Assembly (NCBI GenBank): GCA_000831005.1
Contig: CP007152.1
Location: 4,402,001 to 4,466,000 of the forward strand
Reading direction: 5' to 3'
Source of the DNA: Marinobacter salarius
GTDB lineage: Bacteria; Pseudomonadota; Gammaproteobacteria; Pseudomonadales; Oleiphilaceae
Length of the DNA stretch: 64,000 bases
Positions 13,658 through 21,686 of this stretch are shown here, piece after piece; positions within the stretch are counted from its first letter, which is position 1, and every line of letters starts with the position of its first letter. The translations under genes and the position numbers were made by a program. Below the pieces are notes generated by a model. The model did not search any database. It was not told the DNA's origin and worked only from the letters and a program-made list of their open reading frames with translations.

Positions 13658-14167
13658 TCAGTCGTCCTCGCTGCTGTCCGGGTCTTCGCCGTACAAGGCT
13701 TCGAGCTTTTTTGACAGCACCAGCAGTGACGTTGTCTCAGCCAGAGCCTTGTCTTTACGGCGAACCTCCGCTTTCAGCTTTTTGAGGGTTTTCCGGGACT
13801 CTCGTTTCTGTTTCTGAGCCGCTTTATCCCGGTCTTCCTGCATGCCAGCGCCCTGAAGGCAGGCTTCTTTCCAGCGCTGCACCTGCTCCGGATACAGGCC
13901 TTTCTCGCGGCAGTAGGCACTGAGTTCGGCTTCAGACATCGAGGCCGTTTCCACTACAACGGCCAGCTTGGCTTCGGGGGACCAGTCTTCCCCGGTATTA
14001 CGATTACCTGGCACGGGCATTCCTTGTTGTCGACACTGTTTTAACCAACTATACAGAGTCACATCGGATATGCCTTCCTCTGCCGACACCGACAAGACAC
14101 TGCGGTTCTGCGGAGGTAATAACTTGTTCAACAAGGCTGCTTTACGCTCTTCGGAATAACGTGGCAT
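13658..14167 (-). CDS. IS3-family transposase OrfA
   Basis: A 169-residue protein starting MPRYSEERKAALLNKLLPP after a GGGAG ribosome site. It has a helix-turn-helix (SVSAEEGISDVTLYSWLKQ), a second HTH-like block (SEAELSAYCREKGLYPEQVQRWKE) and a lysine-rich coiled coil ending in an acidic tail (GEDPDSSEDD). It overlaps the start of orfB, as is usual where OrfAB is made by frameshifting. It binds the element's ends. No disruption is visible in orfA itself. Confidence 0.8.
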   Translation of the reverse strand: MPRYSEERKAALLNKLLPPQNRSVLSVSAEEGISDVTLYSWLKQCRQQGMPVPGNRNTGEDWSPEAKLAVVVETASMSEAELSAYCREKGLYPEQVQRWKEACLQGAGMQEDRDKAAQKQKRESRKTLKKLKAEVRRKDKALAETTSLLVLSKKLEALYGEDPDSSEDD

Positions 14168-14236
14168 GAATGCTCCCATGCCGCCCCCGGCTACTTAAAT
14201 TCAGGCTAAATCGCCAACTGGACAACTAGGCTGACA

Positions 14237-14475
14237 GAGGGGGCATCGACGAACTGAGGGATCAGGAAAATCTCCAGGCGCTGAGTCAGTTGCGGGTGGG
14301 CCTGAAAGTAACCTTCGAGGGCCGGGAAGGCATCGTGCTGGGGGTCGTCACCAAGATCAACCGCAAGAGCGTGATCGTGCTGGGTGAGGATGGCAGGAAG
14401 CATCACAAGGTCTCGCTAGAGTTACTAAGACCACTTCGTGACGTGAAGTAGGCGAACTACGTCGTGGAATGAACG
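14237..14475 (+). pseudogene. IS66 TnpC C-terminal fragment, 3' piece
   Basis: The sequence continues the alignment broken at 10737. It encodes IDELRDQENLQALSQLRVGLKVTFEG...GIVLGVVTKINRKSVIVLGEDGRKHHKVSLELLRPLRDVK, matching the end of tnpC at 23390-23594. It then runs through the IS66 right-end region (CTACGTCGTGGAATGAACG) but lacks the terminal CTTAC. It is therefore the right tip of an IS66 copy that was split by the IS3 element and trimmed at its end. Confidence 0.8.
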
Positions 14476-14480
14476 TTGTC

Positions 14481-14771
14481 TCAGAACCGCGCCCCCAACT
14501 CAATGTTACCGGCGTGCAGGCCGGCGATCGAAACACCGCCTGACGAGGACACGGTCAGGCCATCACTCGCTTGACCATTTGGGACCGGTGCAACACGAGC
14601 AAATACGGATTGAGAACCGGCCCTATCGTCGGGGGTCTTGTTCAGCTTCTGGTTCCAGTAGATTAACCGGTGGTAAACGAGCGACTGTTGTTTGCAGTAA
14701 GCTGGCGAGCAAGAAACGCGCCAGCCACACAGCACCTTCTGACAGAAGTGGTGCAAGTCGCGGTTCGTCAT
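14481..14771 (-). pseudogene. IS66 TnpA-like accessory protein remnant
   Basis: A 96-residue minus-strand frame with an excellent ribosome site (AGGAGGAATCCC before ATG). Its CKQQSLVYHRLIYWNQKLN block matches the FCKQ..L.Y..F..WR..L signature of IS66 TnpA (compare FCKQEHIGYASFCNWRKRL at 21027-21317). The C-terminus (GLTVSSSGGVSIAGLHAGNIE) resembles the TnpA end. The first ~20 residues look unlike TnpA and may be frameshifted. No TnpB follows, so this is a fragment of another IS66 copy facing the other way. Confidence 0.6.
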
Positions 14772-14997
14772 GGGATTCCTCCTAGGATGAAAGGGCAGGA
14801 ATCAGTGTGGCGAATTCTGGTGGCCGGGAACAGGTGCGGATTTATTGGCGCATACGCTTATATCATTCGGAATGATGCGGTTATTTTTTCTGATTAGTAA
14901 CTGCAATCAGGGGATAGGATCTGCACAGAAAGGATATCAACCTCAAGCGAAAAGCTTTCCAATAGCAAAACCACAATAAGTGTTGGAGCACACAAAA

Positions 14998-16166
14998 ATG
15001 AATAAGCTTAAAATCTATTTCGTAACAATAGTTTTGGGATTTTTTATGAGCATGGCTTCTAATGCCGCGCTAGCATCTTCCGAGATAAAAATTGGAGTAA
15101 TGCAGCCATTGAGTGGGCTATATGCTGGGCCAGGTCGGTCCGGGCTTGATGGTTTTTTGCTTGCACTAAAAGGATATGCGAATAACTCCCATCAAAATTC
15201 AATCGACGTAATTACACTCGACACGGAAGCCAAGCCTGCGAGAGCGCCCGAATTAGCAACATCTCTACTCATACAACACAATGCAGATTTTATTTTTGGG
15301 CCAGCTCACTCTGGCGTAGCAATGGGGATGATCAAGGTGCTGCGAGGCAAGGACACCGTGATGGTTATACCGAATGCCGGCGCCGCCGCTGCCACCGGAT
15401 CGCTTTGTGCACCGAACATTTTCAGGACCTCGTTCTCCTCTTGGCAGCCGTCCTACCCCATGGGTAAGGTTGCTCTCGATAAGGGCTACAAAGACGTGTA
15501 CCTAATTAGCTGGAATTACGGTATGGGTCGAGAAAGTTTGGAGGCCTTCGAAGAGTCCTTCGAGGCTGGTGGCGGCAACGTAGTCAAGAAGGTTCTGATC
15601 CCTTTTCCATCCACCAACTTCCAGCCATACATCAGTGACATCGCCGCCCAAGATCCCGATGCCGTATTCGTGTTCTTCGCGGGCGGCGGCGCAACCAAGT
15701 TTGTCAAAGACTACGATGCCATGGGCTTGCGCGGCAAAATTCCGCTGTTAGGTTCCGGCTTTCTCACTGAGGGCACCCTGGAAGCCCAAGGCGAAGCAGC
15801 TGAGGGGGTGCTTACAACCCTCCACTATGCCGAGCAGTTGGATGTGCCAAAAAACCTCGAGTTTCGAGAGACCTTCCATGCCGAGTACGGCCACTACCCG
15901 GACATCTACGCTGTTCAAGGCTATGACGCAGGCCAGGCTATCATCAACACCATCAACCTGCTTAACGGAGATGTCAGCGACAAACAGGCGGTGATCGATA
16001 CAATGGAAAAACTAACAATCAACAGCCCCCGCGGCGATTTCACCTTTTCTAGGCTCATAACCCCATACAGAATATTTACCTGCGGGAAGTGAAAGACGGT
16101 GTAAACGTGGTCAAGAGCCTTGCGGCCGAAGCTCTCGAAGATCCGGCGCGAGGCTGCCAGCTCTGA
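14998..16166 (+). pseudogene. Liv-type ABC transporter substrate-binding protein (frameshift)
   Basis: A periplasmic binding protein of the LivJ/LivK (Peripla_BP_6) class. After the ATG at 14998 comes a signal peptide (KIYFVTIVLGFFMSMASNAALA), then IKIGVMQPLSGLYAGPGRSGLDGF, typical of amide, urea or branched-chain amino-acid receptors. Residues continue in one frame to about 16050. One lost base then moves the true end (AHNPIQNIYLREVKDGVNVVKSL...) to another frame, stopping at 16166. It is first of a five-gene importer; the permeases follow at 16271. The ligand cannot be read from sequence. Confidence 0.85.
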
Positions 16167-16270
16167 TTAGCCTGTAAACCACGCCCCGGCCCGCTGACAG
16201 TGGTCGGGGGTGTCTTATGCAAACCATCCTCCGGACCCCCAAGTCCGCTGCAATATCCCTGGGTAATTCT

Positions 16271-17133
16271 ATGACGACCGAGCTTTTCTTCGTGCAACTT
16301 ATTAACGGAATTCAGTACGGCCTGTTGCTATTCCTGATTGCCTCTGGACTGACGCTGGTGTTTGGCGTTATGGGCATCCTTAACTTGGCCCATGGCTCCA
16401 TGTACATGGTGGGCGCTACCTAGTGTGGTACTTCTTCGGCGTTACCGGTAGCTTCACCGTATCGGCCGTGCTTTCGGCCTTGATCGCCTTGGCCCTCGGC
16501 ATTCTGATCGAGCGAGTGCTGATCCAGCGGTTGTATAACCGCAACCACCTGGACCAAGTGTTGCTGACCATCGGTATGATATTTGTGTTCAACTCGCTTC
16601 AGAGTATCCTATTTGGTAACGATCCTTACGGCGTAGCCGTTCCCGATGCCCTGAGCGGAAGCATTCCGTTCACCGACAACTCAAGCTACCCAATCTATCG
16701 CATTTTCGCAGCTCTGATCTGTGTTGCGATCGCGGGCCTGTTGTATTACGTGGTTTCTCACACCCGTCTGGGGATGCTGATCCGGGCGGGGGAATCCAAC
16801 CGAGAGATGGTGGAAGCCCTGGGCGTCAATATCAAAGTCCTCTACACCACCGTTTTCGCCCTCGGCGTCATGCTGGCCGCCGGCTCCGGTATCATCGCCT
16901 CGCCCATGAGCTCGATAGTGCCGGGAATGGGTGAGAGTGTTCTGATTACCTGTTTTGTGGTTGTTGTCATTGGTGGTCTGGGCTCCATCAAGGGCGCCTT
17001 CGTGGGCGCCCTGCTGGTGGGCTTGGTCAGCACCTTCTCCGCAGTGCTGCTGCCGAGCATTTCCAATATGATTATTTACATCTCTATGATCTTGGTGCTT
17101 CTGGTAAAGCCCCAAGGCCTGTGCGCCAAGTAA
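16271..17133 (+). pseudogene. Liv-type ABC permease, LivH class (frameshift)
   Basis: An inner-membrane permease starting MTTELFFVQLINGIQYGLLLFLIASGLTLVFGVMGILNLAHGSMYM, the hallmark N-terminus of LivH. The frame breaks at about 16415 (GGCGCTACCTAG where GGCGCTTACCTA is expected) and resumes as WYFFGVTGSF. It continues through VRVLI-type helices to GGLGSIKGAFVGALLVGLVSTF, the conserved permease loop that contacts the ATPases, ending LLVKPQGLCAK. Restoring one T in a TT run gives a normal ~287-residue protein. It forms the translocation pore with the LivM-type protein. Confidence 0.87.
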
Positions 17134-17146
17134 GCAGGAGCCGATC

Positions 17147-18102
17147 ATGATTTTCGAGAAACGCACTGAGCGCATCATCGTTCCGATGTTCTTTATGGTG
17201 GCGCTGTTCGCGCCACTGTTCTTGGAGTCTAACTCCTTTTTTGTGGGCAAGGTAACGACCATTATCATTCTATCTATCTTCGTGATGTCCTTGGATTTTT
17301 TGGTTGGCCGGGTTGGGTTGATCACCTTGGGTCACGCGTTGTTCTACGGGATGGGTGGCTACCTGTTTGTCATACTCTCCCCGGAATACGAAGCGGTAAA
17401 TTTTTGGGTGTATACCCTTTACATTTGCAGCATTTCCGCCCTGATCGCCTTAGTGACCGGTGCCATGATACTCCGGACCAAGGGTGTCTATTTCCTCATG
17501 ATCACTCTCGCGCTTTCCCAGATGATGTTCTACTACTTCTTCGATTCGCTCGAATACGGCGGTGGCGATGGCATGTTCATCTTCGTAAGGCCGGAGACCA
17601 GTATCTTCGGCCTCAGCTTTCTGGATCTGGATGACCCCCAACATTTTTATTACCTGGCGCTGTTCTCCCTGTTCAATACTCTGGTGTTCTTCAAGGTGGT
17701 GCTGCGTTCACGCTTCGGACGCGTCGTCGAGGCTGCCAAACAGAACCCGGACCGCACTGAGGCCTTGGGCTATAATATTTTCGCCTTTCGCTTGACCTGC
17801 TACGTGATCGGCAGCGCCTTGGGTGCTTATGCAGGCTTCCTCTTCGCCCTGCAGTTTGGCTTTGTGAACCCATCCTTCTTCACTTGGGAGATGTCCGGTA
17901 TGGCACTGGTCATGTCCATCCTAGGCGGCTCGGGCACTATCTACGGAGCAATCCTCGGCACTTTCACCTATGAAGCCTGCAGTACTTCTTTGAACACCTG
18001 ACCAAAGAATGGCTGCTGTTCATGGGTTCGGCCATTATCCTCATGGTTATTTTGTTGCGAAAAGGTATTGCCGGCTATCTGGAAAAGCTTTTGGAGAAAT
18101 AA
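17147..18102 (+). pseudogene. Liv-type ABC permease, LivM class (frameshift)
   Basis: The second permease, about 317 residues. It has the characteristic SLDFLVGRVGLITLGHALFYGMGGY region, the EAAKQNPDRTEALGYN cytoplasmic coupling loop, and the SGMALVMSILGGSGTIYGAILGTF motif. One base is lost at about 17970; the other frame supplies LQYFFEHLTKEWLLFMGSAIILMVILLRKGIAGYLEKLLEK and stops at 18102, two bases before the ATG of the ATPase gene. Several hydrophobic helices span the inner membrane. Confidence 0.87.
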
Positions 18103-18104
18103 CC

Positions 18105-18874
18105 ATGATTAACGACATCGTTTTGGAAACCGAAGCTCTGAGCAAACACTGGGGCGGAATCAAGGCTGTCGATGAGTCAGTCTGCAGTTCCGGGACCGGC
18201 TTCTACACGGCGTAGTGGGCCCCAATGGCGCTGGCAAGAGTACACTGCTGAACATGCTCTGCGGCACACTGAAGCCCACCTCTGGCTGTGTCTTTCATAA
18301 AGGCCAGCGCATCGACGCCTTGAAGCCCTGGAAATTCGTCCAGCGTGGTATTGGCCGAAGCTTCCAGAAGACCAACATCTACCCGGAAATGACCTGTCTC
18401 GAGAATTGTGCGATCTCGGCCCAGCGCCGTTTTGGTGGTAACTTCAATCTGTTCGTGTCCCGCCACAGCAACAAACTGGTGCGCAAAGCCGCTGAACAGG
18501 CCCTGGCACAGGTGGGTCTCGAGGACCGGACCCACGCCATTGCTGCCGAGATTTCGTACGGCGAGCAGCGGCAGCTGGAAATCGCCATGGTTCTGGCCAT
18601 CGATCCCTGCATCCTCCTGCTGGACGAACCCATGGCCGGCATGGGGCACGACGAGTCCCTGCGCATCATCGAATTGCTCAAGGAACTCAAGAAAACCTAC
18701 TGCATTGTGCTAGTAGAGCACGATATGGATGCCATTTTCGAGCTCTCGGACCAGCTCACGGTATTGGATAACGGCCGCCACTTGATTACCAGCTCGGTAG
18801 ATGAGGTGCGGGCCGATCCGCGAGTGAAAGACGCCTATCTGGGCGCAGAAGACGAGGAGGAGCAAACTGCATGA
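18105..18874 (+). pseudogene. Liv-type ABC ATPase, LivG class (frameshift)
   Basis: An ATP-binding subunit of about 256 residues. It starts MINDIVLETEALSKHWGGIKAVD, then loses frame at about 18173. The other frame gives VSLQFRD...GVVGPNGAGKSTLLN (Walker A), then ISYGEQRQLEIAM (signature), ILLLDEPMAGMGHDE (Walker B) and VLVEHDMDAIFELSD (H-loop). It ends by overlapping the next gene (ATGA at 18871-18874). With the LivF-type subunit it powers import. Confidence 0.87.
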
Positions 18875-19584
18875 GCGAGGCGCTGCTGGAAATCAAAAAC
18901 ATCAACACCCTGTACGGGCACAGCCACATTCTGCACGACCTGTCGTTCCGGCTCGACAAGGGTCAGTCCATGAGCCTGATGGGCCGCAACGGCATGGGCA
19001 AAACCACTACCCTGAAGTCTATCCTCGGCATCGTGCCGCCCCGTAGTGGCCACGTGTATTTCGATGGTGAAGACGTCGGCAGGCTGCCTACCTGGAAACG
19101 CATGCGCCGGGACATCGCCTACGTGCCTGAGGGTCGGGGCATTTTCCACAACCTGACGGTGAAGGAACATCTGCAGATGGCAGCCCGGCCCGGCAGTGAT
19201 GGCCGAGGCAGCTGGGACTACGATAGGGTGCTGGAAACCTTTCCGCGCTTACAGGAACGGCTGTCCAACCTGGGCACCGAACTGTCCGGCGGCGAACAGC
19301 AGATGCTGGCCATCGGCCGGGCCCTGGTCACCAACCCGCGCCTGATGATCCTGGACGAGGCCACGGAGGGTCTGGCTCCACTCATTCGTCAGGACATCTG
19401 GAGCGTTATTGCCGCCATTCGGGAGTCCGGCATCTCCACGCTGGTGGTGGATAAGAACATCAAGGCACTAAAGAAGTTGTGTGACCGGCACGTGGTACTG
19501 ATCAAGGGCAAGGTGCACTTTGACGGCAGTTCTGAGGAGCTGGACCTGAACCTGGAAAATGTGGAGAGGGCATTGAGTTTATAG
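18871..19584 (+). CDS. Liv-type ABC ATPase, LivF class
   Basis: An intact 237-residue ATPase. It has Walker A GRNGMGKTTTLKSI, signature LSGGEQQMLAIGRAL, Walker B LMILDEATEGLAP, and the LivF-type PEGRGIFHNLTVKEHL segment. The TEGLAP variant with Ile/Arg after it is typical of this subgroup. It overlaps the upstream ATPase gene by four bases, indicating translational coupling. It is the only member of the importer operon without a visible frame break. Confidence 0.92.
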   Translation: MSEALLEIKNINTLYGHSHILHDLSFRLDKGQSMSLMGRNGMGKTTTLKSILGIVPPRSGHVYFDGEDVGRLPTWKRMRRDIAYVPEGRGIFHNLTVKEHLQMAARPGSDGRGSWDYDRVLETFPRLQERLSNLGTELSGGEQQMLAIGRALVTNPRLMILDEATEGLAPLIRQDIWSVIAAIRESGISTLVVDKNIKALKKLCDRHVVLIKGKVHFDGSSEELDLNLENVERALSL

Positions 19585-19683
19585 ATTTACACGAAACGGA
19601 TAAGAATAGTCATTTATCGGATAGTTAACATTGCTGGAATTGGCGATTCTTGATTTTCAATAAAAAAAGGAGAAATAAAGACA

Positions 19684-20685
19684 ATGAACTATCGAAATTC
19701 TTTGCTGACGTTTGTGTTCGCGTCCAGTCTCGGCGCCGCACCTGCCACCCACGCGGTTGATCTTGGTACCTACAACGATACCTCCTTTAGCGTTGGGGGA
19801 TTCCTCAAGGCGGAGGGCATCTTCGAGGATCCCGAAAATGGTGATAGCCGCATCTTTGGTCGCGCCAACCAAAGCCGATTCAACTTGAAAACCGTCACCC
19901 AAAAGCAGGGACACACCGTGGTTGGCTTCATAGAGGGAGACTTCTATGGGGGTGTCTATCCGGGCGAGAACAACGACTGGCGTTTGCGCCACGCCTTTAT
20001 CAAGATTGATAATGCCACTGTTGGTCAGACTTGGACCGGCCAGTTCTGGGCCGTGGCCTTCACCGACTACCTCGACTTCTTGGGTGGTCCACGTGGCACC
20101 TTGGCCGGCTTGAACTTCCGTACTGCCCTGGCCAGCTACCAGTTCCAGGACTTACGGGTAACTGCTCAGGATCCGGTATACGCTGATGCTGACATTCCTG
20201 ATCTCGCCATCAATTACAATCTCAATCTGGATGGCGGTCACAAGATCATCCTAACCGCCAGCGGCCGGGAAGTGGACAACGGGGACTTCGTCGCCGGCGG
20301 TGCCGTCGGCACCAAAATTATGCTGGGTCGTCATAGTCTGAACCTCAATGCCCACTATGGTGAAGGCCTGGGCGCCTTTACCGGCGTCGGCGTGAACGGT
20401 TCCTTGTCCGGCGACGTGGAAAATGGTGAGGCTGTGAGCCAAGGCGGCCTGAATGCCGGTTTCCGCTATGTCTTCAACAACCACTGGCGCGCCAATGTGT
20501 CTTACACCAAGGTGGAGGTGGACGATCAGGCAGAGACCGATTACGAGGGTCACCGCCTGAACGTGATTCATAACATTATTCCCGAATTGGAAGTCGGGGT
20601 TGAGTGGCGGAAGTATAACTTGGCTTTTGGCCCACTGGCTCCGGAAGGGCAGCAGGTCGAAGTGATGGCCAAGTACGCCTTCTGA
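19684..20685 (+). CDS. DcaP-like outer-membrane porin
   Basis: A 333-residue beta-barrel protein with a signal peptide (LLTFVFASSLGAAPATHA). The start of the mature part (DTSFSVGGFLKAEGIFEDPENG) and FGRANQSRFNLKT are typical of DcaP-type porins, and the C-terminal Phe (MAKYAF) is an outer-membrane assembly signal. It lies 99 bp after the Liv-type ATPase, with a GGAG ribosome site. It probably lets the importer's substrate cross the outer membrane. DcaP proteins often favour small dicarboxylates or negatively charged substrates; that is family knowledge, not read here. Confidence 0.8.
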   Translation: MNYRNSLLTFVFASSLGAAPATHAVDLGTYNDTSFSVGGFLKAEGIFEDPENGDSRIFGRANQSRFNLKTVTQKQGHTVVGFIEGDFYGGVYPGENNDWRLRHAFIKIDNATVGQTWTGQFWAVAFTDYLDFLGGPRGTLAGLNFRTALASYQFQDLRVTAQDPVYADADIPDLAINYNLNLDGGHKIILTASGREVDNGDFVAGGAVGTKIMLGRHSLNLNAHYGEGLGAFTGVGVNGSLSGDVENGEAVSQGGLNAGFRYVFNNHWRANVSYTKVEVDDQAETDYEGHRLNVIHNIIPELEVGVEWRKYNLAFGPLAPEGQQVEVMAKYAF

Positions 20686-20723
20686 ATTGAGCGCGCGGAA
20701 TTAGGGTTTTTTCTGCATCGATT

Positions 20724-20748
20724 AGGAACGGGGCGCCCCCCCGTTCCT
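20724..20748 (+). terminator. Probable terminator after the porin gene
   Basis: A perfect 10-bp stem (AGGAACGGGG / CCCCGTTCCT, loop CGCCC) lies 39 bp after the porin stop codon. No T-run follows, so intrinsic termination would be weak; a role in mRNA 3'-end protection is possible. Confidence 0.45.
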
Positions 20749-20887
20749 CTCGACTTGGGCGGGTTCATTGCGTCAGCTAATCGAGGAAGATTCAGTGCCC
20801 AGCGATCAATTTGATTGCGTCAGTCTTCCGGTATACGTTCCCGTTACGCACAAGCACGTTGTTTACTATTGCGTCAGCGCTTGTATC

Positions 20888-20995
20888 GTAACCGCTCATT
20901 CCAAGACGTTCTGCCACCCCACTGAATTTCGTCCTACAGTAGTAAGAGTTCATTCCGAGACGTCCTGCTGCCCCACTGAATTTCATCCTACAGTA
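20888..20995 (+). repeat. Two tandem 54-bp IS66 left ends
   Basis: Units 20888-20941 and 20942-20995 are each 54 bp. They start GTAA, share CATTCC-AGACGT-CTGC-CCCCACTGAATTTC and end TCCTACAGTA. They differ at several positions, so they come from two related elements and not from a recent duplication. Confidence 0.85.
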
Positions 20996-21026
20996 GCCTC
21001 TCACTTCCCAAGAAGAGGTTACTCGC

Positions 21027-21317
21027 ATGAGAAAACACCGTACGATAGAACAGTGGCAAGTCCTGGTTGATCAGCAGATTGGCAGCAGTTTGTCAGCCAT
21101 GCAGTTCTGCAAGCAAGAACATATCGGTTACGCCAGTTTCTGCAACTGGCGAAAGCGCCTGTCCGACCCATCGACCGATGATTCGACAGGTTCCGGTGAA
21201 CCCGGTTTTCTGGATCTCTCATCGTTGATGGGCACGTCCCAATCCTCTGGCCCAGGCTGGAACATTGTGCTCAGCCTGGGCAATGGTGTCGAACTACGGC
21301 TGAGCCAGAACGGATGA
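21027..21317 (+). CDS. tnpA: IS66 accessory protein TnpA
   Basis: A 96-residue small basic protein (RKHRTIEQWQVLVDQQIGSSLSAMQFCKQEHIGYASFCNWRKRLSD) with the HTH-like FCKQ...F..WR signature of IS66 TnpA, and the C-terminal LSLGNGVELRL strand seen in the family. It overlaps tnpB by four bases (ATGA). It is needed for transposition with TnpB and TnpC in characterised IS66-type elements. No defect is visible. Confidence 0.88.
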   Translation: MRKHRTIEQWQVLVDQQIGSSLSAMQFCKQEHIGYASFCNWRKRLSDPSTDDSTGSGEPGFLDLSSLMGTSQSSGPGWNIVLSLGNGVELRLSQNG

Positions 21318-21658
21318 TCGGGCTCGATAGCCAGGCGCGCATCTGGCTGTGTACCGAGCCCACCGACATGCGCAAATCGTTCCGGGGCCTGAGCGCCCTG
21401 GTCCGGAATCAATTGAAGCACGACCCACTCAGCGGCCAGTATTTCGTCTTCGTCAATCGTCGTAAAACCCAGATGAAGATGCTGTATTTTACCGCCACCG
21501 GTTACTGCCTGTGGGCTAAACGTCTGGAGCAGGGACAGTTCCGGGTGCCGTTATCCGCCTCCGGTCAGCGAGCCCTGACCCTGACGGATTTGCAACTGCT
21601 GATCGATGGCATCGAGGTGCAGAAATACCGCCAGTTTAAGCGTTTCCGAGGGGTATAG
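21314..21658 (+). CDS. tnpB: IS66 accessory protein TnpB
   Basis: A 114-residue IS66 Orf2-like protein. It has the diagnostic TDMRKSFRGLSALV block, FVFVNRRKTQMKMLYFTATGYCLWAKRLEQGQF and the end QKYRQFKRF. It overlaps tnpA by four bases and is followed 28 bp later by tnpC. This TnpB is unrelated to the RNA-guided TnpB nucleases of IS605/IS607 elements. Confidence 0.93.
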   Translation: MIGLDSQARIWLCTEPTDMRKSFRGLSALVRNQLKHDPLSGQYFVFVNRRKTQMKMLYFTATGYCLWAKRLEQGQFRVPLSASGQRALTLTDLQLLIDGIEVQKYRQFKRFRGV

Positions 21659-21686
21659 AAGACAGACTTCCGGTATAATATCGGCC

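Larger units (their letters stand above)
10738..13690 (-). pseudogene. IS3-family transposase OrfB, split by intron
   Basis: Exon 1 (about 13690-13219) encodes the OrfB N-terminus (LGERARLLELFDEAI..., KRWRSSGGRVAEDRRPDAKW, GPNQVW). Exon 2 (11333 downwards) encodes PSAVRGQHWYLYMIMDIYSRKIVAWEVHE, HSDNGAPM, NDNPYSESLFRTVKY and the tail, i.e. the rve catalytic core. Removing 11334-13218 joins the exons in frame. However, the expected WDIT motif with the first catalytic Asp seems to be read out of frame (GTATGGGAGTTGGGAC has one G more than expected). The enzyme is therefore probably dead even after splicing, or the base is an error. Confidence 0.75.
10738..14236 (-). mobile_element. IS3-family element interrupted by a group II intron
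   Basis: A minus-strand IS3-family unit with orfA (13658-14167) and orfB in two exons (13690-13219 and 11333-10738), bounded on both sides by pieces of one IS66 element. The left end on the minus strand reads TGTCAGCCTAG (complement of 14226-14236), and IS3-family ends characteristically start with TG. I could not see a convincing matching right end at about 10738, so both boundaries are approximate. Confidence 0.7.

Noticed and set aside
21314..21658. TnpB read as an RNA-guided nuclease.
   Set aside because: It is the 114-aa IS66 Orf2 protein, which shares only the name with IS605-type TnpB.
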